From NCBI RefSeq assembly GCF_035046505.1, contig NC_089821.1, positions 182,684,031-182,748,030 on the forward strand: a stretch of DNA of 64,000 nt, given 5' to 3'. Of the stretch, positions 24,517 through 35,600 are shown piece after piece. The DNA is from Tiliqua scincoides (Eukaryota > Chordata > Lepidosauria > Squamata > Scincidae). The notes under the pieces are model-generated. The model saw only the letters and a list, made by a program, of their open reading frames with translations, did not search any database and was not told the DNA's origin. Positions within the stretch are counted from its first letter, which is position 1, and each line of letters opens with the position of its first letter. The position numbers were made by a program, and so were the translations under genes.

Positions 24517-24726
24517 TTAGATCTTCCAGTAACTTTTCGGAATGTTCAAGCCCCCTACTGGAATAATAACACCTTGTTTCTGCAGCTGGCGTAGTACATC
24601 CAACATTGAATCTAGTTCTATGCGAAATTTCTCCAGCTCTTGATTCTTCAGCAGTGCAAGCTTCCTCCATTTCTCGGTTTCCTGAAATTGTTCCACTTCT
24701 GCTATTTGCTGTGTTTGCTGTATCAC
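24517..24726 (-). CDS. CEP162: CEP162 last coding exon and stop
   Basis: The acceptor TGCTGCACAG ends at 24727 and the stop TAA is at 24519-24517. It encodes [34 protein letters not shown] and [20 protein letters not shown], then a short tail, [11 protein letters not shown]. The last dozen residues do not resemble my memory of the mammalian C-terminus, so this tail may be lineage-specific. Confidence 0.95.
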   Translation of the reverse strand: MIQQTQQIAEVEQFQETEKWRKLALLKNQELEKFRIELDSMLDVLRQLQKQGVIIPVGGLNIPKSYWKI

Positions 24727-27700
24727 CTGTGCAGCAAAAGAGTATATTGGTTTCTAGGCACAAGTTTACTGAACTACAAAATACATTTTGAAAGCTGACA
24801 ATTATCAGGACATTTAGGAAAAATATTTTTCCATGCTTGTCTTACAAATTTTTTTGGAGAAGAAACCCTCCACAGATAAACCCACACAAAATATGAATTT
24901 CGTGAAGGGCGCATATAGAGGGAGCTGGGGGAGTCCATTGGCATGGTCAACTGGCACAGGAAATGTGGAAACCTGTCTTTGCTGCAATGAATTAAGCAGC
25001 AGCAAGAAACAGCACTGGTTCCTATCACAGACTTTATCAAAATGTGCTAGATGAAGGTTTTGTCCCAGAAAAATAACTAATCCTAAAAATATCTCAAGTG
25101 TGAAGAAAGCTCAATAACACTTACGCATGTGCACATACAGGGATACAAACATTTATTAACAAACTTGCAGCAACTCACACTTCAAAATAGAATTTATTGT
25201 TGCATTCTAGTGATCAGGAGGCTGAACTACCGTAGATACTCGCCTATAGTATGTAAAATTTTTGCCAAGTAATCAAGCTTAAATTATCACTTCGCCTTTT
25301 CTCCGGGTCAATCAGAGGGCAGAGCCTTTCAGCTCTGAAAAGTTTCAGTTTCTTTCTCAAGCAGCAGGCAGGCACCGCTCATAGAAGAGATGCTGATATA
25401 ATTTGTTTCTATAGTTACTTTCCTGGGAAATTCCAGCCAAAGGTAACCTTGTCAGGTCAGCAGGGGAGGATAGCCCTTTCCCAATAGCAGAGTGGCATGG
25501 GAGCGTAGGGAGACAGCAAAAGAAGCAGGTGATCCCAAACAGAGGCAAAGAAGCAGACACAGGCTTGTTGGTTGCAGAAGCTTGTATTGGTAAAAGGAGC
25601 AGGCAGAAGAGTAGTCAGTCATACGGTAGGTCACAGTCACGATAAGGCAGTCCAAATCAGTACACAAACCAGCAGCATGACACACAGAAACTCCACCACA
25701 ACAACCCACACCTGGAGTCTGTGCTTGCCCCCATATATAACGGGGCCAGCCAATCAGAGTAGGGCGACCTCATAGCCACAAGACAGTCTTGTGACCCACT
25801 CTGACTGGCTGTCCAGTGGTGCATTACACCATTCCTCCATAACCTACGTGACTCAGCACTAATCTCTTCCCAAGTCACATGACTCCCACCTGCAACAGGT
25901 GCAGTTGATTGCATCAGCTGTGCTGCTTTGCCAATTGCTTCACACCAGCCCCAGATATCTGGGCCTCCTGCCACATCTGCCTGCTAATAATAATCTCAAT
26001 CCTGGGATGCCAAAAACCTGACAAACCTTTTATTCTCCTTCCTTCTGCTGCAGCCTGGTTCTGCTTTGCAAATACTTGCAAAGCAGGTCTGTTTTTTTCA
26101 ACACCAGGATGGGACCCTCCTTCCCAGGCTACAATTCAGTGCATCATTATTTAAGAATAACACCAGTGGAAAGCAGTGGGTCTGCTTCTGAGCAAAAAGG
26201 GTTGCAAATATCTCATCTCTCTGCTGTGAACTGAATTGCACACTCTCAGTTATGTGTTATGGGTTGTATGTTTTATGTAGAGCTTCTGACTTAACACACC
26301 AGACACCTTAAAGGTGGATTTGATTCATGGTTCTCCTGCAGTGGTTCCCAACCTTTTTCACTTGCATAGTCCTTGGCAGCCCATTTCCATAAACTGTACC
26401 CTTCATATTAGCAAAATGTTTGTAATAATACAAGCCCTCATCTCCTCTCAGACTTCATGTATTCATCACATATTTTCTCTTTTCATCTGTTTGAAGAACA
26501 GAAGACTCTGCCTTTGCACTGTTTTGCACCAGAAGTGTGCTGAGAAATTCTGGTTGATTGATCACTTTCCATATTATGTTTCAGCTTTTTTACTGTGCTG
26601 GTTTTCAATCACTGGTTCATACATGAATTGATGAGCAAAAACTAGCTTTTAGTGGGGCTTTCACAGCCAACTAGCTACCTCCCTTCCTGCCTTGCGAGGC
26701 ATTCTGGGGCACAACCTGCCTTTTTTTTTGCCATTATTCCATTCTTTTTCAAGTACCCCTAAAGGTCCTGTTGAGTGTCCCTGGGAGTACATGAATACCA
26801 GGTTGGGAACCACTGTTTTACAGGTATGTTGTTTACAGTGCACTTACTCTGATAGTGTTTACAAAAAGGTGATGAAGACCAGAATTTTTTTTTTTTAAAT
26901 GTATCTTATGATCTTTTACTATGTTTTTAATCAAATTAGAGACTATAGTTCTTAGGTAACAATTAGTGGTAGGTTATTTTTCAGGATCTGGCCTTGGGTA
27001 AAATCAGACAAAACTATAGTCAGACACCCTCCTAAGTTTAACCCCTGACTTATCCAAGGGTCATAGAAAATTCCATGATTGTAGGCTCAAAAACCTGCCC
27101 TTGACTTATCTGTGGGATCGACTTATAGATGGGGATCTGCGGTATTTCAAATAAGATATAAGAACAAGAAACATATTTCAAATAAGATATAAGAACAAGA
27201 GACATAACAAGAGACTTAAAAAAAACCAACAACCAGATAAAGGTCAGTACTGCAAAGCAAAAGGAAGAAGACACATAAAGGAAACATGTCACAGGATTTT
27301 AAAGCCCCTCAGTCCTTAATTTTGAATGTTTGTCGTAGCTCAGCCAAAACGTATCAAGGAGTAGATTTATCAACTCATTCTATGTAATACTTCTGTGCTG
27401 CATGGATTGTTTGCAATACCTGAACACTAATATTTAAATCACAAGAGTTGGAAGGACCAGAAGGCCATCCAGTCCAACCCTCTGCTAGAAGGCAGAACCA
27501 CCTAGCCATTATTCCATTGCATATTTCTACTGAGAGAATTCAGATCTCCCTGTAATAAATACATTAGTGGCAGACTACAACTTGGGTGAAAGACCGCCTG
27601 GGAGAGGAATAAAGACGTTTTACATGTAGACATATATCACATTTCAAAATCAGCCATTTTTGTTCCGCAAGTTTAGTACTCATGAGCTATAATTCTGATG

Positions 27701-29553
27701 ATGTAAAACTTTCTAGAATTCAATGTATGAATTGACTATACCTACATGTTAAGACTACTTTCACAACACACTCTTCTAGGTTGTGCAGAGGCCCTTCTCT
27801 TCACCTAGGCTCAGCCCAGAATGCATTGTGATTCAACCTGGAAGAGGCTGCAAGGAGCTCAGAAGACTGCCTAGACTCCTCAAAATGCAGTAGTTTTGCT
27901 GTGCAACAAGTAGGGAAAGCTATTTGGGGCTTTTTTCTTCACTTTCTAAACATCTTTAAGATGGGTCACTGGTATCTATGGGACCCACATATAATGGATC
28001 CATGAATACTCGGGCCCACTTATACTGGCTTTTTCAGAAAAGAATTCCCCATTTTATTTACCTGCTGAAGCTCTTGTTCTCTCTGTTCGTATCTGGCTTC
28101 TAGTTGTTTGATCTTCCTGTCTAGGCACACAAAGTTTTTCATCTCAGGACTCTGATTCTCTTTAGCCTCCCTGAGTTCTTCTAGCAGTTTTGCCATCTGA
28201 AATGTGAGATATTGGAGATTACCCAGTAGGTACTCTGTTTTGATATTGTCTTTTATACATGCACAAATCATATCAACAATGGCTGTTACTACATTCACTT
28301 ATGTGTTGCTTTCATCTCACATTACTGGTGTCAATGTGATGCGAATAATAAAACACCACACACACCACATTAGATAAAATGTTATTGTTAACACTTCCAA
28401 AATTAAATTATTATGTTTTAAAATATGCTGAATTTTCATTTACCTCTTTTTGAAGTATTTCTTCTCGCATTTGTGAAACTGTAAGGGCTTCCTGATCTTT
28501 TTGCAATGCAGAAACTTGCTGCTGAAGATGTTTTATAAGGATCTGTAGAAGATTTAAGCCTTCTCAATTATACAAGTTATTCAACATTTCCAAGAGAAAG
28601 AATTACTCAAAGCTTACTATGGGCAGATGTGCTACGGTGTGTCACATTACGCACAAGTTCCATATGCCTAAGAATCTACTTTCTGAGGTGTTTCTGGAGA
28701 GAAAGACAGGTTTTCAGTCGAAGTCTTACTGAACACCATGGGATTACTTCTGAGAAAGGTAAATAACACCTTTTCAAACACCTCTAGTCATGAGCTGGTC
28801 CATTTTAACAGCTTAAACACTGTTAATGAAGATTGCATGAAAAACACTGACTTATAACTGCAGAATTGGGCTGTAAGAACACTTGACTGACTGAGGGACC
28901 AATCCTATCCAAATTTCCAGTGCTGGTGCATCTGCGCTGCATTGTGCAGTGGAGGGGCAGTCACAGAGGTCTCCTCAAGATAAGGCAACATTTATTCCCT
29001 TACGTTGGGGCTGCATTGGTGCTGGAGAGTTGGATAGGATTGCGCTCACAGAGTTGTCTCGGTAAAGTGCACTGGGCGGATTGCACCTTAAAAGCTCCAG
29101 TTAAAAGCATACCAGAATCTAACTGCTGCTATATAGGACCACCACAGTGATACGTTTAGATACTTCCTACCTTTAGCACTGGACAATTCAACAAAGCACC
29201 TCAACAACTACAGTCTAAGAGCAACCACTCAGTTTTAGGAATAACCTAGGCATGATGCAAGGATTGTGCTAATGATGGTGCTACTTTCTCAACTGTTTAG
29301 TTTCTGCATTAGATATTAGCAGTGCCATTTATTTCTTGTTACATTTGTATCTCATCCCTTCTCTAAGCAACTCAGTGCAGCATATTTAGCAGCATGACAA
29401 CCTTCCGAGAAAGGGTGAAGAAACGGTCCTGCCCAAAGCTACTCAGCTTTGGTGGCTGAGGGAAGAACTATACATTCTACTTCAAACTCATGTCTTTATA
29501 GTTTGTCCACTGCTTTTTCTGTGACTGCACCAGAAAACAAAATCAAAACCAAA

Positions 29554-29624
<71 letters not shown>

Positions 29625-32600
29625 TAGGGCAGGAAGAGGGGAAATTTTACCTCCCTTTAACCCCACAATTAAGGGTGATTCCCCACAATTCCCCTTTTAG
29701 CAGTTGCTTTTCCCCATTCTGGAACCTGGCAGGGGAAGTTATGGGGAAAGTGATGCATCAACCACTGCCAACTGTGCCTTCTCAACCCCAACCTGTATGG
29801 GAAAAGAGAACCCATACTATAAAGATATGAGGCTGAAGCAAACAGGTAGGGTTGAACTCCAAGTTTCTCACATCCAAGCCAACCCATGTAGCCATTTCAT
29901 GCCAGCTTAGCCCAACCAAATATGGCCAACCAATGGCCATATCTGGCCATTATACCATCCTCCAACAAATCCTGCATGTCAGTTATGTAAGGCATTAAAG
30001 GACCGATTTCTGCTTTGTTTCCAGTATGCTGCCAGATAGCTATCGAAGATTTACATAATGAGGACAAAGAACTGCTATTTATCTTTATTCACACAATTTA
30101 GCATCATGTGTCTTCTCAACTGTTCCCTTCCTAAATAGAAGGCAAAAATATGAATACATGCATAATCATACATTTGTTCATTTTTCATTTTCAGTCGAAG
30201 GAGTAGGCTTTATGCACAGCAGGCTGAGGGAAAAGCGTAGCTCAAATGTTTTAGGCAGTGATCACTATGTGGGAAGATGGAAAGAGTCTATAGCAGTTAA
30301 TATGATTGTGCTTTGATGAGAAGAGAATATGATAAAACTTTTACTTTGCAAGGTAGAAGAAGCTGAATAAAAAGAGAAGCTCTGCATTAAGAGATCAACC
30401 AGAGATGCAAAACAGGAAGACCTGTGGTACCCTGAAGAGAGAGCCTCTAAATAAGCACATACATGTTGAGCCTTCTTATCTGCAGATTTTCTATCTGGGA
30501 TTTGGCTCCACATGGGTCCCCTGACCCGCACTGAACCACACATGGCTCAACCTGAAGCCTGCTCCAGTCACCTCTGGAGGCTAATCTGAGGGCTGGGGAG
30601 GATGTATGCAGCCTCCCCACCCCTCAAATTACTTCTAAGGTCTCCGGGATGCCTTCCGTAAAACTTCCAATAATAATAGTTGGTATTTATATACGGCCTT
30701 TCTTGTCAATGGATTGCTCCTTTGATTTTATTCAAGGTGGTTCATGCAGGCAGGCTTTCTCTAAACCCCCGAGGGACTTTTTACAATAACAAATAGTTCT
30801 ATCTTTCAAGAATGATCAACCTTCCAGGTGGATCTTTTCTCAGTCCAGTGAATGTTCTGGCTGCAGTTGCCTCCCACACTGACAAACAGTGCCTTTCCCT
30901 CTCACAGAAAAAAGCTTCAGAGCCAGTTTCTTTGTCTCTCACCCCAAAGAGCTCAGTTCAGCTTGTCAGCCTTCTCGAGGTCTCACTGCTGATGGAAACT
31001 TCCTGTGATCTTGAACTGGCAACTTTCAAATATTATCTTCAGGCTTAATGGTAGCTCTACCCTCTAGACCAGACTTCCTGCCAGCCTGACCTCTGGGAGG
31101 CCTTAGAAGTCATTCTGAGGGTTGGGGAGACCACATGCTGACCAGATGGTCTCCTTTGGAGAATTAAAGATGCCTTGAACCTTAGATTTCATTATCCACG
31201 GTTTTCAGCATTGGCGGGGGTTGCAAGAATGGAGCCCCTGCAGATAACTAGGCATCACCTGTATTTGCTTTATAGTGCAAACCACAGTTCATTTAGCACT
31301 GTACTGTCTGCTCTGACTTATAATAGGCAGAGGGTCTCTCCCAGTCCAGCTATCCAACATCCACTTAACTGGAGATTCCAGGGACTGAACCTGGCAACAT
31401 GCATCTGCAAAGCATGTGCTCTTCTGCTGAGTTATAGATCATCTCTACATCAAAGGTTACAATCCACAGAACTGGGTACTGTAATGAACTGTGTGCTGGA
31501 TAATGATGTAACGGTATACATCTTAAAGGTAGTAGGGATACAATCCCCTACTCACTTCTTTTTACCAGCTTGAAAATAATTTATCTACCTATTGGCACAG
31601 AGTTGCAAAATGGTATTCGGAACACTTTAGGGGTCTCCAGAGAAGGGGGAAGAATTGATAAGAGTTGGCATGGAATAGAGGAAAGTAACTGTTGTAATGT
31701 TTACATAATGTTGTTACGTTGTCTGAAGCACTGAGACAGACACCTCGTCTATTTTACCTCCTGAGTTGAAATTTTGCTGTTTAATTCAGCGACTTTAGAT
31801 GTGGAATGCTCCACTGCATGCTGACAAAGGATCTTCTCTAACTCTTTCTGATGTGATGCTTTGAGGGCTGATATGTATTCTTCTGAGTTTTCCTTCATCC
31901 TGTAGTTAAGAAGAAATACCTGTTTCAGTTCTGTGAAACTTCAGTGGACAGCATCTAGCACTTTTGGATAGCAGCATCCTGTTGGTGGAAGTGCCTTCTG
32001 TGAAGGGAACAAGAGCAGCATTCATGCAAGGAGTCCTTGTATGAGCGGAATCTTCTGTGACTGGAAGGAGCTTCCACTAGCAGTGTACTGCTGTGCAAAG
32101 GCTCTAGATGCCACCAAGAGAACATAATGCATCCATGTTTTCAAGAAAGCAAACAGAGGAAAACACCCATGTTTTCAAGAAAGCAAATGTTTGTTTCTTC
32201 AGATTTGTATGTATTTCATTTCAGAGAGAGCACTAAAACTGACCAAAAATTCCTATACTCGCGGCCCTGCCTACCAAAATACATAGGAGTTATCTGTACC
32301 AGGATACATTTATCCACTCGTGGAGAACAGTTGTTTTACTTACAGTCAGGGTTCTATGCACTCTATGCAAAGAGTCTGCTATTTTATGAAAGGGGAATCA
32401 TTATTTTAAATCCACCTCCATGCAAATGCCTTAAAAAACACCACTTGCAGTCTGAAGTGAAACTGTTCAGTTTGCCATTTCGTGCTAACTAGGTGTAGAC
32501 TGGTTCTCATCTAGGGCTTGGATATAAACCCAATTAAAATACACTGAGTTTACAACTTTTACAGTTATGGTTTCATATAGACTGTATCCCTAACCATGAT

Positions 32601-35600
32601 CTGGGAGTCAAGATACTTCCCTATTCCAACAGGATTCAGAGGTCTGATGCAAGGAAGGGCTTCCCCACTCACATCAATTGCCAGTGAATCTGCTCCCAGC
32701 AGTGCTGTGAACCACAAAATTAAGGGAATGCTATATTTGCTTCAGAGAACATATGGAGTTTTAAAATATGTCTATAGTTTGCCACTTTACAGAATAGAAT
32801 TAAAGCCAGGTAAAGGGATGGCAAAAAAATAAGTTGCTTAGCATTACACATATTACCTCCTGATGAGACTTTCCGAATTTGCCAGTGCTGCCTGAGATTT
32901 GATCCTTTGCTGGCTCAGTTCCAGGGTCAACTTTTCTAACTCATCTTTCAGCCTGGTATTTTCTTGCAGGACTTCAGAAATGTGAGAATCAGCAAAGGCG
33001 TTGGGCTGGTATATTTTCTCATCAAGTGTGCAAGGGAAGAACTCTTCATTTCTGGTGTTCCGTTGAATCGAGTTCAAAGCCCTCTTTTGTGAGAACCCCA
33101 AAGGCTTCTCTTTAGTGTCTGTTTTGCCAGCTGAATCCTTATCGGATAGCATAAACCTTCTCTCTTTCTGAAGCCTCTCGATTGTTTTTGTGAGGTCCTG
33201 TATCTCTCTGTCTTTGGCAGCCATTTCCTGATTTAATCTTACTAGCTTGGCTTTAGCATGAGCCTGCTCTACTTGGTATTCCAGTGACTGTAAGTTTGTG
33301 TCATCTGCAACAGTCTTCTGATGCTCTAGCTGTACTATCCGATTTCGAAGGGAATCTTTTTCGGCTTCAAGATTTTTTACTGTAACCTCGTGGGTCTCAT
33401 TTATGCTACAAATCTCTTGTCTGAGTGCCGCAAGGTTGGCTGTCTGGTCTTGAAGCTTCTGTGGCTCACTCAGCAATTTATATGCCAAGAGCTGTTCAAG
33501 CTCACCTACCCTTTTCTCATACTGAAGCTGAAAAGACAAATATCAAAGGGACACTTAATAGGTAAAATTTATCACAATTTTCATCATGCCATATAAATAT
33601 CCCAAATTTACTAGTTTACAGGTACACACATCACGTGATTTAAGAGGCCTTGTTTTAGAATACAGTTATATTTGTTAGTTCTATTTCTTTGATCTTTCCA
33701 TATTTATCTGAATTTTCAGTAGGCTGAAGGTTTGAAGGATCAATGAATGTATTTCATATTTACAACTTTCCTGAATTCCATCATGGAAATATGGACATAA
33801 ATGTAATAACTAAATAAATAAAATGCAAATGTGCATCTAGATGCACATCAGTAACACACAGTGAGATCCAAGGCTGGGAGGCACAATGCATGGAGCTCTG
33901 GGGTGATGTCATGCCTCAAGGCATTCTGGGGGCTATCCAGAAGCCCGAGCATCTGTGTAATAACAGCAAAGGCTGAGCTCTCACTGTCACAGCTCTAGTA
34001 TCTCAGAGAGACTCAAATAGTCTTGGGACGTCTCTTGGATAGTGTGTGGCAACTCGCCCTTCCCTGTGATCATGCAGCCGCTCAGAAACTGGGTGGCACG
34101 TGCACAATCACAAGGGAGGTAATTGCACAGACACTCCACCCAGTTTCTGAGTGGTTGCAAGATCACAGGGGAAACTGAGCTGCCACTGCTGCAAGCTCTA
34201 GTCTCTTGGAGAGACAGACAGCCCAATCCTGAGCTGCCCATTGTGCTGGCACTGCTGCAGTACCAAAATGGCTGCTGTGGCATTCTGTGTGCAACAAAGC
34301 AGCTGGTGGCGGCTCCTCGGGAGACGGGGATGTTCATCCCCTTCCCCTGGGTAAGGCAAATTAGCCCCGCAGTGGGACTACTCAATTCTGCAGCAACCTT
34401 GGGCTGCTGTAGAATCAAAGCCTCCATGTTGGGCCTGTGGCCCGGCACAGTTGCTCTGGATGCAGTGGAGTGGCACTCCATCACTCCCGCCTCCTTCCTG
34501 CCCCACCTCCTCCCCTGGTACACCTCTTCCTCGTGCCTCCCCTGCTCCAGAACGCCTCCCCCCAGGCCCCCAACTACCTCTCTGCTGCCTGGTGCTTTGG
34601 GTGACCATGGAGTGGTGGAGCACCAGTGTTTCACCAGCGTTAGTGTCTCACAAACGTGTTTTACGGTACATTTGTGACAGTGTGTGCTGGCGGTAAACTG
34701 GCCAGATACTAGAGTTTGTGGTTGCAGCAGCTCAGCCTTCTCAACGGTTGTGCAACCACTGAGAAACTGGGTGGAGCACATGCACAATCACAGGGAGGCT
34801 GAGCTGACAGGACAGGAAGACTCTGCTTCCCCTGATCACATATCCCTAATGCACATCCATGTAAGCTCATCTAAGCCCACATGAATGGGAAGACTAAATC
34901 TTTTCATGTGACCAAGAATAGGAATCTCTATGAGAGCCACTGGATATTTTGAGTGACAATTTGATGTATCGGGGGACGGGACTTGTCTTACAGAAAGCTT
35001 TGAAATTCTGATGCTATAAAATTCAAATGGTGGCTTCTTCCTTGGCTGATTTCACCATATGATCAACCCACCATCTGGAAATACCTAGAAGTTCCCCAGT
35101 CCTATCCTTCCCCCCCAGCAGATGCAGTCACACTAAAAATACATGTGCTGTATCCAGTGGGAGTAGAGCAGAGTGAGAGACTGTGGAGAGAAAAAAAAGA
35201 GGACTAAAATTTAAATCCCCTTTCCTCTCCAGAAGTCTTCACCCTGCAATGGGTCTCCCTGGTAAGTCTGATGATGGAAAGGGAGATTGCTGTGTACACC
35301 ATCGCTGCTAGAATCACCCCTCCCACTGCCTTCCCACACTTTTCACCTATTCCCTGCCTGGTTCGCCCCTCCCCACCCCAGTTCCACCCTGGTTACACCC
35401 TCCTGTCTCCCCCATTGCAGCCTCCGGCAGGCAGCCAGCAGTTAGATGAAATGCACAGGAAGGCTCTGGCCTCCCTGCTGGCACCCCACCAGCGCACTAC
35501 TTGGCATGCTGCTGAAGCACACTTTACAGCTGCTTATTCATAGCTAGGGCTGGGATAGCTGCCCTGTTGCAATCCTATGCCCATTTTTCCTGGGAGTAAG

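Larger units (their letters stand above)
25228..27144. mobile_element. DNA-transposon-like element with nested insertions
   Basis: The left end TACCGTAGATACTCGCCTAT is mirrored at the right end by TACCGCAGATCCCCATCTAT read on the minus strand, followed by CGACTTATAG-type words. The span holds a solo LTR (25450-26023) and a hAT-type copy (26339-26815), so the original element was about 0.87 kb. It occupies the last CEP162 intron. The family is not assigned and no target duplication was recognised. Confidence 0.6.

Noticed and set aside
31380-31443. Possible tRNA gene on the minus strand
   Set aside because: A- and B-box-like words are present, but the sequence continues into a Sauria-type SINE body and lacks a proper cloverleaf.
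33987-34787. 266-codon open frame on the minus strand overlapping a 184-codon frame on the plus strand
   Set aside because: The frame runs through inverted repeats and a CAATCCTG-type element. It is low-complexity with no recognisable domain and falls in an intron.
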